Assembly (NCBI GenBank): GCA_021774995.1
Contig: JAJFIM010000093.1
Coordinates: 1-5,034, forward strand
Reading direction: 5' to 3'
Length of the DNA stretch: 5,034 bases
DNA from: Alphaproteobacteria bacterium
GTDB taxonomy: Bacteria > Pseudomonadota > Alphaproteobacteria > SMXP01
The notes under the pieces are model-generated. The model worked only from the letters and a program-made list of their open reading frames with translations. It made no database searches and had not been told where the DNA came from. Made by a program: the position numbers and the translations under genes. Below, piece after piece: positions 1 to 5,034 of the stretch (positions are counted from its first letter, which is position 1; every line of letters starts with the position of its first letter).

Positions 1-332
1 ACGGCAATAATCCGCCAGGGTTCCTGCAAAATCATGGCGGGCTGGTAAAATAATACATAGCCGATGCGCCCGCCCAGAATGACGCCGAGAGTGATCCATA
101 CCAGGAGGTCATCAATGTGAAGCGGCGTTGCGGGCAGGTTGGGGACGAACTTACCTTTCTTTTTTGCGTGAGCGCCGGGCCAAATATGAGGAGTGGCCAG
201 TAATTTGACCATATAGCGCCACCCTAAAACCAGTCCGGCGATGTAGGCCAAAGCGTACCAACGGATGGCCAGAGGGCCGATTTGGAATATAATCGGATCG
301 ATGTCGGGGAAGGGGATGGTCAGTGTCGGCAT
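1..332 (-). CDS. lgt: Prolipoprotein diacylglyceryl transferase, N-terminal part (runs off left edge)
   Basis: Lgt is an inner-membrane enzyme that moves the diacylglyceryl group of phosphatidylglycerol to the lipobox cysteine of prolipoproteins, the first step of lipoprotein maturation. I translated the minus strand by hand: 110 residues are present and the C-terminal part lies beyond position 1. Seen: IFQIGPLAIRWYALAY (residues 15-30), matching the conserved first membrane segment of Lgt, with Tyr26 in the place of the conserved Tyr26 of the E. coli enzyme; and LGVILGGRIGYVLFY (82-96), the next conserved block. The HGG motif and the Lgt signature should follow outside the window. Residues 47-73, between the two segments, form a longer, Lys-rich loop than in E. 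coli. The ATG at 332 has the Shine-Dalgarno site AGGAG nine bases upstream. It is divergent from ubiK. The identification is secure; only the 3' end is missing. Confidence 0.95.
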   Translation of the reverse strand, partial: MPTLTIPFPDIDPIIFQIGPLAIRWYALAYIAGLVLGWRYMVKLLATPHIWPGAHAKKKGKFVPNLPATPLHIDDLLVWITLGVILGGRIGYVLFYQPAMILQEPWRIIA

Positions 333-341
333 GGGGGCAAG

Positions 342-346
342 CTCCT
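342..346 (-). promoter_or_regulatory. Ribosome binding site of lgt
   Basis: On the minus strand AGGAG stands nine bases before the ATG at 332-330, which supports that start codon for lgt. Confidence 0.7.
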
Positions 347-401
347 GGCTGGGTCTCACCCTTAGCTTAATCGCTCATCCCGCGCAAATGCGGCGCTCTC
401 A

Positions 402-414
402 GGCAAGTCTTGCC
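402..414. repeat. 13-bp palindrome in the lgt-ubiK divergent region, possible operator
   Basis: GGCAAG-T-CTTGCC is a perfect inverted repeat with 6-base arms around one central base. It sits about midway between two divergent genes and overlaps the -35 part of a weak promoter candidate for ubiK, where a regulator could act. The same two hexamers recur downstream of ubiK (804-835). Operator function is inference; no regulator is known to me for this site. Confidence 0.4.
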
Positions 415-438
415 CTAGGCTTCGATCAAGCTTATGTG
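410..438 (+). promoter_or_regulatory. Weak sigma-70-like promoter candidate for ubiK
   Basis: TTGCCC (410-415) and TATGTG (433-438) are separated by exactly 17 bases. They match the consensus hexamers at 4 of 6 and 3 of 6 positions. The spacing is ideal but the -10 box is poor. It is the best candidate I find in the 148-base divergent gap; I found no convincing counterpart for lgt on the other strand. Confidence 0.25.
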
Positions 439-467
439 TGGTTGGCGCCGTTCGTGTGCGCCCGAAA

Positions 468-473
468 AAGGAG
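468..473 (+). promoter_or_regulatory. Ribosome binding site that fixes the ubiK start
   Basis: AAGGAG lies seven bases before the ATG at 481. The same reading frame is open upstream to 265, but that extension runs antisense through the start of lgt and has no such site, so 481 is taken as the start. Confidence 0.8.
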
Positions 474-480
474 ATTTCCC

Positions 481-786
481 ATGCAAAGTCAAAACCGTCT
501 CCTGGACGATTTCGCCAAACTACTCACCAACGCCGCCGGGGCCGCCCAAGGCGCCCGCAAGGAAATCGAAACGATCATGCGCCAGCAGGCCGAAAGGCTG
601 AAAACAGAATTCGATATCGTGCCGCGCGATGATTTCGAGGCGGTGCGCGCCATGGCGATTAAAGCGCGCGAGGAAAATGAGCTTCTGACCCAGCGCGTCG
701 ATGCGCTGGAAAAGGCGCTTAATGCGGGCGCTAAAGCCAAAAAGGCGCCCAAGAAGAAAACCGCTTCGCCCAAAAAATCAAGTTAA
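481..786 (+). CDS. ubiK: UbiK family ubiquinone-biosynthesis accessory factor (BMFP / YqiC type)
   Basis: The gene encodes a small soluble protein of 101 residues. UbiK of E. coli (formerly YqiC) supports aerobic ubiquinone synthesis together with UbiJ; related proteins can bind membranes and trimerise through a C-terminal coiled coil. Seen here: an N-terminal helical part starting with SQNRLLDDFAKLLTNAAG (residues 3-20), the family hallmark VPRDDFEAVRAMAIKAREEN (47-66), then a heptad-like coiled coil to about residue 80. The tail (84-101) is rich in Lys and Pro, giving a strongly basic end common in alphaproteobacterial members. The start at 481 is set by AAGGAG seven bases upstream. It is transcribed away from lgt and probably separately from the ybjN-like gene, which follows after 154 bases. 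Family assignment is firm; the role in ubiquinone synthesis in this organism is transferred from E. coli. Confidence 0.9.
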   Translation: MQSQNRLLDDFAKLLTNAAGAAQGARKEIETIMRQQAERLKTEFDIVPRDDFEAVRAMAIKAREENELLTQRVDALEKALNAGAKAKKAPKKKTASPKKSS

Positions 787-803
787 CCGTCTCACGAGCG
801 CAG

Positions 804-835
804 CTTGCCTAAAGGCGGCAAGATGCGTTCTTGCC
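804..835 (+). repeat. Alternating inverted hexamers downstream of ubiK
   Basis: CTTGCC (804-809), GGCAAG (817-822) and CTTGCC (830-835) follow each other with 7-base gaps on both sides. The central copy can pair with either neighbour, so two mutually exclusive 6-bp hairpins with 7-base loops are possible. No T run follows, so this is not a typical intrinsic terminator. The rest of the 154-base gap (787-940) holds no gene or convincing promoter that I can see; it becomes AT-rich after about 885. Confidence 0.4.
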
Positions 836-940
836 ATCGATAAAGGGTGGCTTTACCGTCAATCCGGCTGTAAGACGTTGGCTTGGTAATTTATTGAATT
901 AAAGCGATTTTTGCTCATTGTTGTTTTTGCGAGTTATTTT

Positions 941-1441
941 ATGACCTTAAGTGATTTTATTACAAATTTTCCGGCCAATCCGATCGATATTGTGGAACTG
1001 GTCGCTGTGAGTGAAAATTGGACATTCGACCGGACGGATGAGCATGAACTGGATCTTGAAATGGCCGGGACATGGGGAAATTACGCTGTGTCGGTTCATT
1101 GGCGCGAAGACCTGGAAGCGCTCCATGTCGCCGCCGAACTGAATTTGAAAGTTGCGGCAGACAAGCGCGAAACGCTGGTCGACCTTCTGGCGCTCATTAA
1201 TGAGCAAATCTTTCTCGGTCATTTTGATTTGTGGTCGGATGAAAACGTGATTTTGTTCCGCTACGGCCTCTTGCTTGGAAATGACGCCTATATTTCGGCG
1301 TCGCAATGCGAACGGCTTTTCAATATTGCCGCCGCAGCGTGCGATCGGTTTTTTCCAGCGTTTCAATATGCGGTGCTGGAGGGTAAAACGCCGCAGGAAT
1401 CCTTGTCGGCCGCCCTTTTCGATACGCAAGGGCAGGCGTAA
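941..1441 (+). CDS. YbjN domain-containing protein
   Basis: This encodes 166 residues of the alphaproteobacterial YbjN-like family, whose fold resembles type III secretion chaperones and whose role is not settled; E. coli YbjN has been linked to motility and stress phenotypes. Seen: NPIDIVEL (residues 13-20) near the N-terminus, WREDLEALHVAAELNLKV (54-71), the strongly conserved LINEQIFLGHFDLWSDENVI (85-104), then an alanine-rich helix and CDRFFPAFQYAVLEGKTPQE (134-153). No signal peptide or membrane segment. The ATG at 941 is preferred because the protein then begins at the usual family position; an upstream TTG at 911 in the same frame would add ten hydrophobic residues. The Shine-Dalgarno match before 941 is weak (only GAG at 931-933). 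The stop is one base before the proC ATG, so translation is probably coupled. Family assignment is good; function is unknown. Confidence 0.85.
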   Translation: MTLSDFITNFPANPIDIVELVAVSENWTFDRTDEHELDLEMAGTWGNYAVSVHWREDLEALHVAAELNLKVAADKRETLVDLLALINEQIFLGHFDLWSDENVILFRYGLLLGNDAYISASQCERLFNIAAAACDRFFPAFQYAVLEGKTPQESLSAALFDTQGQA

Positions 1442-1442
1442 A

Positions 1443-2279
1443 ATGGCGCCGGGAATCCCGTGCGAATTGGTTCTCGTCGGCGCAGGAAAGATGGGCGGCG
1501 CACTGCTGAGAGGGTGGTGCGAGAAAAGCGTTGTCGATGCGCGTCAGATTACCGTCCTGGATCCGCAACCTTCTGCTGAAATTACGGAGCTTGCCATCGA
1601 GAAGGGCTTTGCGCTCAATCCGGATCTGGCGGCGGGGGACGGGGATGCGCCATCGGCGCTGGTCATCGCCGTGAAGCCACAGATCATTGACGCTGTGATG
1701 CCGGATGTGCGCGCGCTTATGGGACCGGACACGGTGTGCCTGTCTATTGTCGCGGGAATATCGCTTGATCGCCTGACGGCGCAGCTAGGGCGGCAACCGG
1801 CAACCGTTCGGGCCATGCCTAATCTTCCCGCCTCTATTGGGCAAGGCGCGAGCGCTCTGGTTGTGGGCGCGCATGTTCGCAGCCCGCAAAAGGCGTTGTG
1901 CGTCAAGCTTTTGGAGGCGGTGGGTGATGTTTTTGTTCTGGAGCGGGAATCCTTGATGGACGCCGTGACGGCAGTTTCGGGCAGCGGTCCGGCTTATGTT
2001 TTCTTTCTCATCGAGTGTTTGGCGGCGGCGGGAATCGCGGTGGGACTTCCTGCTGATTTAGCCGAAAAACTAGCTCTGGCCACAGTAACGGGATCCGGCG
2101 ATCTGGCGCGTCAGTCTGGTCAAAGCCCTGCGGATTTACGCAAAAATGTAACCAGCCCCGGGGGGACGACCGCGGCCGCTTTGGAAGTTTTGATGGGCGA
2201 GGGGGGCTTGTCGCCTCTCTTGCGCAAGGCTGTGCAGGCCGCCGCCGCAAGGTCCAAAGAATTGGGCGCTGCAAGCTGA
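1443..2279 (+). CDS. proC: Pyrroline-5-carboxylate reductase
   Basis: ProC reduces 1-pyrroline-5-carboxylate to L-proline with NAD(P)H, the last step of proline synthesis, in the cytoplasm. The 278-residue length is typical. Seen: the N-terminal Rossmann motif LVGAGKMGGALLRGW (residues 11-25), AVKPQ (76-80), SIVAGIS (101-107), RAMPNLPASIGQG (123-135), VSGSGPAYVFFLIE (178-191) at the active site, and the family signature DLRKNVTSPGGTTAAALEVL (231-250). All key blocks are intact. The frame is open upstream to 1275 inside the ybjN-like gene, but homology begins at the ATG at 1443, one base after the ybjN-like stop, with only a weak GGCAGG upstream. That points to translational coupling. The next gene follows after 51 bases on the same strand. 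Identification is secure. Confidence 0.97.
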   Translation: MAPGIPCELVLVGAGKMGGALLRGWCEKSVVDARQITVLDPQPSAEITELAIEKGFALNPDLAAGDGDAPSALVIAVKPQIIDAVMPDVRALMGPDTVCLSIVAGISLDRLTAQLGRQPATVRAMPNLPASIGQGASALVVGAHVRSPQKALCVKLLEAVGDVFVLERESLMDAVTAVSGSGPAYVFFLIECLAAAGIAVGLPADLAEKLALATVTGSGDLARQSGQSPADLRKNVTSPGGTTAAALEVLMGEGGLSPLLRKAVQAAAARSKELGAAS

Positions 2280-2314
2280 CCTGTTTTGAGCTATAGTTGC
2301 GTCAAGTAATGGTG

Positions 2315-2320
2315 AAGGAG
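2315..2320 (+). promoter_or_regulatory. Ribosome binding site that fixes the TetR-fold gene start
   Basis: AAGGAG lies ten bases before the ATG at 2331. An in-frame GTG at 2322 is only one base away from it, too close for initiation, so the ATG is the preferred start. Confidence 0.7.
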
Positions 2321-2330
2321 AGTGATCCCC

Positions 2331-2975
2331 ATGCCGCGCAAATCAACTAAAACCTTGGACCTCATTAAAGCCGCCCTGGCGCTTTCCGCTGAGCGGGGCT
2401 GGGTCCGCGTGACGCTCAACGATATTGCTGAGCGGGCGAAAACGCCTTTTTCGGAGCTTTACCAACACGCACCCGGCAAGCACGCGCTCATCGCTTTGTT
2501 TCGGCGCCATATTGATCAAGAGATGCTGCGCGCCATTGAGGCGGAACGAGAGTCGCCGCCGGGCGGCGCCGAGATCAGTGTGCGCGACCGGCTTTTTGAC
2601 GTTCTGATGGCGCGCTTTGACGCTTTGGCCGCGTACCGGGAAGGGGTGCGGTCGATTTATGATGCTCTGGCCTGCGATCCTGTGGCTCTGGCGTGCGACC
2701 GCCCTTCGCAAGAACGCTCCATGCGCGCGGTTTTGGAAGCGGCGGGCGTTGACGCGAGCGGGCTGTGCGGTCACGCCAAAGTCCAAGTGATCTCATTGGT
2801 TTGGCTCGATAGTTTCCGGGTTTGGCTGAAGGAAGGGGATGGCGATCACGCCAAGACCATGGCCAGGCTCGATAAAGATCTGGCGAAAACGGAAGCTTTC
2901 GCGCGGAAATTCGAAAGCTGTATTTCCATTCTCCGACCCCCGGAACGCAAAGTTGAGGCGCGTCCCGCACAGTAA
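2331..2975 (+). CDS. TetR-fold protein, probable TetR/AcrR family regulator (COQ9-like C-terminal half)
   Basis: This encodes 214 residues. Residues 8-56 form a TetR-type helix-turn-helix: LDLIKAALALSAERGW (9-24), VTLNDIAERAKTPFSELYQH (27-46), then APGKHALIALFRRHI (47-61), the usual start of helix 4. Residues 84-197 are all helical, with VRDRLFDVLMARFDALAAYR (84-103) and VWLDSFRVWLKEGDGDHAKT (157-176). TetR proteins are dimeric repressors with a ligand pocket in the C-terminal domain; the ligand cannot be read from sequence. The C-terminal layout (RDRL..LMARFDAL..YREGVR, then VWL...D..KT...LD) resembles COQ9, a TetR-fold protein that binds lipids in ubiquinone synthesis, which is notable with ubiK three genes away. 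The strong helix-turn-helix argues for DNA binding. It is probably in one transcript with proC. TetR fold is firm; the role is open. Confidence 0.85.
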   Translation: MPRKSTKTLDLIKAALALSAERGWVRVTLNDIAERAKTPFSELYQHAPGKHALIALFRRHIDQEMLRAIEAERESPPGGAEISVRDRLFDVLMARFDALAAYREGVRSIYDALACDPVALACDRPSQERSMRAVLEAAGVDASGLCGHAKVQVISLVWLDSFRVWLKEGDGDHAKTMARLDKDLAKTEAFARKFESCISILRPPERKVEARPAQ

Positions 2976-3013
2976 TTTTTTGCGTGCACTAGTTGCGTGA
3001 ACCTGGCGGGGAT

Positions 3014-3048
3014 AAAAAACGCGCGCCGCGCGCGCAGAGGCGCTTTTT
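3014..3048 (+). terminator. GC-rich hairpin with flanking A and T runs, likely terminator of the proC transcript
   Basis: About 40 bases after the TetR-fold stop, GCGCC (3023-3027) can pair with GGCGC (3039-3043), directly followed by TTTTT (3044-3048). Six A residues (3014-3019) precede the stem, so the minus strand reads a GC-rich stem followed shortly by TTTTTT. It may therefore stop transcripts from both of the convergent genes. The stretch GCGCGCCGCGCGCGC inside can also fold on itself. No pairing energy was computed. Confidence 0.55.
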
Positions 3049-3218
3049 GCAACGCGAATGGAACGTTGATGGTGCGCCTTGGCAACACTGCTGTATCATG
3101 GGCTTCAATAACGGTGCGACAGAAGTATTTTTGACGGTTTTTCATCGAATATTTTTTTGATCTAATTTATCCGCGTTTTATACGTTTTCCAATTTTGGCC
3201 CAATCGTGGACAAGTCGC

Positions 3219-3238
3219 ACGCCGCAGTGCTGCGGCGT
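3219..3238. repeat. Perfect 20-base inverted repeat beside the 591-residue gene
   Basis: ACGCCGCAG-TG-CTGCGGCGT has perfect 9-base arms; as RNA it would fold with a 4-base loop. It lies 11 bases after the stop of the minus-strand gene, so it would be at the 3' end of that transcript. Neither side has a T run, so an intrinsic terminator is unlikely; a 3' stabilising structure or a protein-binding site is possible. The rest of the gap 3049-3249 is AT-rich, with no gene or RNA that I recognise. Confidence 0.5.
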
Positions 3239-3249
3239 TAATCAAACCA

Positions 3250-5025
3250 TCAACGGTTCTGAACTGAAAGCTTAACGATGGATTCGATAACTGCATATAT
3301 ATTTTCCAGAGTGATCGCCGCTGATTCAATAAGCTGCTCGCCTTGATGAATTACTTTCGCATCAGGGTCGATTCCGACGAGCTGAAATGCTTCTTGAACT
3401 TTGCTTGATGGAAGGTGAGCGTCTCCAAGTCGCAATTCATAGATTCCAACCAGAGGAGTCAGCAGTGCTCGCGCGTTTTCAGCTGACACAAGGGAAGCAA
3501 GTGATTTTTCTAGATGTTTTAAAGATCCCCACTTATTACCATCAGTTGGCGCAACTATGTTTTGCAACGTGGCGACGTCAATTCGATCTACTATAAGGCG
3601 CGCTACATCCTTCGCCAGCGCTAAAAGTCCATTCTGATCTATCGCTCGAAACCGGTGAATATCTTTCGTTATTTCACGAATTGATACATGCTCCATAAAT
3701 AGCCGCGAGCCTGCCCATTCTGCTACTAACTTATCTAAGCGATGTATTGCCAGAAAGAGGTTCACCTCTGGAGCATCAGTTGAGGCGGGTCTACATTGCA
3801 TTTGCATGCTGAGTAATTCCGATGAAACCCTACCTTCAGGCGACACATTGAATCCTTGCCAGATCCTTTGTTGCCATTCTGGTAGCTTTGCTATGTCATA
3901 AGCGTAAATATTGATCAAGCCGATCTCATTTACTCCAAAATGAGTTGTCCAATCTGAGTAAGCCCAAACACTTCCCGTATCTTTTGTGAACCATCTAAAT
4001 CCACCGCCACGTTTTTTATTCAGAGTCGTGATTATAGAAGGATCGAACCAAAGGTATCGTCCGACATCTTCGCTGTTTAGTTCGTCATTATTCATCCGCT
4101 GCCCGGAAGAATCAGTAATATAAGAGAATGTTTCCTCCGGTTTGTCGCCACGTACCCGTCGGCTTTGACTGGTAGGCTCTATCCATTCTTCGCGCCAAAG
4201 CTCACCTTCAACGCGATAAAATTTTTCGCCAACTCGCGAATATCTTGCCGATCTCCCATCAGTGTTCTCATCACTTTCTTGGTCAAAAACCGGAACATCT
4301 TCTTCTGGATCTACATCAGTTCGCCAAGTACGAAAGATGGCAACGTCGGAACCGAATGGTCCTCCCTCTGCATCAATCTCATAAACACCTGCTGTAAATC
4401 GATCATTTTGATTTTCTTCACTTATTCTATTATTTGGCCAATTGATATGCGAAGCGTCTTTAAACGTCGCAACTCTTTGCCGGTATGTGGCGAGTCTGAG
4501 GGCTAATCCGCGAGCCGCAAGATAATCTTTTAGAAATTCACTTTTAATCTCAATCAAAGTAATTCTATTTTCGTCATTCTTATGCTGACGGATAACTTCT
4601 GTGTATCCTTCCTTGGGACTGACCCAAATGTCACTTTCCTGTAATAATTGCAACGCGAGAATGAGGTCTTGGCTAATATGCCAACTATATTGATGATCAC
4701 CACCCAGACTTTGGGTGAATATGAAATCAATACCTAAATCATCGCCGTCATTATACTGAAAAACCTCACATGGTTTGTAGCTCCCATCATTAAAGGCATA
4801 TGGCCCACCGTCACGTCCTAATCCGATGTCTATCCAGCCGAGCTCTTCAGCTTCCGCACGATTTTCTTCTGGAAATGCGACACAACCAGCAGCAAGCGTT
4901 TCCTCAGATCCGTCTTCATTCTTAATGGTTTTACTAGCTCGAAGAGGAACCCAAACGGCAGTTGCGAACCTGCGCCGTCGCAAATCAACCATTTCAAACC
5001 ACTCTTGACTAGATAATTGAGTCAT
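3250..5025 (-). CDS. Uncharacterised 591-residue protein with a HEPN-like R-x4-H motif near the C-terminus
   Basis: I cannot assign this to a named family. It has no signal peptide or obvious membrane segment and is probably cytoplasmic. Visible parts: residues 1-110, mixed, with RRRRF (16-20) and many Gly and Asp; 118-190, helical, including LIEIKSEFLKDYLAARGLAL (157-176); 236-258, very acidic (Asp/Glu-rich, probably flexible); 265-375, rich in Trp and Tyr (for example RYLWFDP 323-329, FRWFTKDTG 343-351); 380-395, LPEWQQRIWQGFNVSP after the start of the helical half; 420-591, helical, with RLGDAH at 532-537 (Arg532, His537), which fits the R-x4-H pattern of HEPN ribonucleases. That motif is short and may be chance. 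The ATG at 5025 is preferred (TTG at 5028 also possible); it overlaps a TGA in another frame, and this frame stays open to the right edge, so the true start could lie outside. G+C is clearly lower than in the genes to the left, suggesting transfer. Convergent with the TetR-fold gene. Confidence 0.85.
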   Translation of the reverse strand: MTQLSSQEWFEMVDLRRRRFATAVWVPLRASKTIKNEDGSEETLAAGCVAFPEENRAEAEELGWIDIGLGRDGGPYAFNDGSYKPCEVFQYNDGDDLGIDFIFTQSLGGDHQYSWHISQDLILALQLLQESDIWVSPKEGYTEVIRQHKNDENRITLIEIKSEFLKDYLAARGLALRLATYRQRVATFKDASHINWPNNRISEENQNDRFTAGVYEIDAEGGPFGSDVAIFRTWRTDVDPEEDVPVFDQESDENTDGRSARYSRVGEKFYRVEGELWREEWIEPTSQSRRVRGDKPEETFSYITDSSGQRMNNDELNSEDVGRYLWFDPSIITTLNKKRGGGFRWFTKDTGSVWAYSDWTTHFGVNEIGLINIYAYDIAKLPEWQQRIWQGFNVSPEGRVSSELLSMQMQCRPASTDAPEVNLFLAIHRLDKLVAEWAGSRLFMEHVSIREITKDIHRFRAIDQNGLLALAKDVARLIVDRIDVATLQNIVAPTDGNKWGSLKHLEKSLASLVSAENARALLTPLVGIYELRLGDAHLPSSKVQEAFQLVGIDPDAKVIHQGEQLIESAAITLENIYAVIESIVKLSVQNR

Positions 5026-5034
5026 CAATCCATA
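5025..5034 (-). other. Possible 3' end of an upstream coupled gene (outside the window)
   Basis: On the minus strand the bases read TATGGATTGATGACT. A TGA at 5027-5025 shares its last base with the ATG at 5025-5023, and a second in-frame TGA follows at once. This TGATG arrangement is typical of coupled genes in an operon. Only ten bases of the putative upstream gene would be visible, so its existence is inference. Confidence 0.3.

Noticed and set aside
265..480. Upstream extension of the ubiK reading frame to an ATG at 265
   Set aside because: It lies antisense over the first 23 codons of lgt, has no ribosome binding site, and the added residues do not look like UbiK; the ATG at 481 has a strong AAGGAG.
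787..940. tRNA or small RNA gene in the ubiK-ybjN gap
   Set aside because: The hairpins do not form a cloverleaf and there is no clear promoter or intrinsic terminator.
1275..1442. Upstream extension of the proC frame
   Set aside because: It overlaps the conserved end of the ybjN-like gene in another frame and adds 56 residues of basic, non-ProC sequence before the Rossmann motif.
2846..3145. Minus-strand 99-residue frame starting in the AT-rich gap
   Set aside because: It runs through the terminator-like hairpin and antisense into the TetR-fold gene, has no Shine-Dalgarno site, and its composition is that of a reversed coding strand. A TATAAA on this strand (3182-3177) lacks a good -35 box.
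4165..4506. Plus-strand 113-residue frame within the 591-residue gene
   Set aside because: It is fully antisense to a long intact frame, is rich in Phe, Ile and Ser as expected from a reversed AT-rich gene, and has no recognisable motif.
4543..4551. E-I-K at residues 159-161 after a hydrophobic strand, resembling the ExK of PD-(D/E)xK nucleases
   Set aside because: No convincing upstream Pro-Asp or lone Asp in a strand at the right distance, and the segment continues as a helix (FLKDYLAARGLAL); a three-residue match is too weak.
1..5034. CRISPR array, insertion sequence or transposase
   Set aside because: No regularly spaced long direct repeats, no terminal inverted repeats with target duplications, and no transposase or integrase motif in any large frame.

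Overview
The window looks like a piece of an alphaproteobacterial chromosome, of a Rhodospirillales-like type. The reasons are the divergent lgt / ubiK pair, the run ubiK - ybjN-like - proC - TetR-fold gene (an order I associate with this class), and the style of the individual proteins. G+C is moderately high in this part (for example 37 of 60 bases at 2641-2700). No species can be named from the sequence alone.

Layout. Positions 1-332 (minus) hold the N-terminal 110 residues of Lgt, the prolipoprotein diacylglyceryl transferase, running off the left edge. A 148-base divergent control region (333-480) follows, with a 13-bp palindrome and good Shine-Dalgarno sites on both sides. Then on the plus strand come ubiK (481-786), a YbjN-family gene (941-1441), proC (1443-2279) and a TetR-fold gene (2331-2975). 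proC starts one base after the ybjN-like stop, and the TetR-fold gene follows after 51 bases, so these three probably form one transcript. A GC-rich hairpin with flanking A and T runs (about 3014-3048) is a likely terminator, possibly working in both directions.

The second part (about 3050-5034) has a different character. An AT-rich gap (16 G+C of 60 at 3121-3180) and a perfect 20-base inverted repeat (3219-3238) lead into one large minus-strand gene, 3250-5025, encoding 591 residues. It is clearly poorer in G+C than the genes to its left (18 of 60 at 4381-4440) and I cannot assign it to a named family. Its C-terminal, helix-rich part carries an R-x4-H motif (RLGDAH, residues 532-537) of the kind seen in HEPN ribonucleases. 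Its start codon shares one base with a stop codon in another frame (TGATG), so a translationally coupled partner gene may lie just past the right edge.

How the genes fit together: the left two thirds are ordinary housekeeping genes (lipoprotein maturation, a ubiquinone-synthesis accessory factor, proline synthesis, a TetR-fold protein). The right third looks like accessory DNA inserted beside them. If an undescribed system is present, it is the 591-residue protein plus whatever precedes it outside the window; that idea is inference from composition, one short motif and the start-stop overlap.
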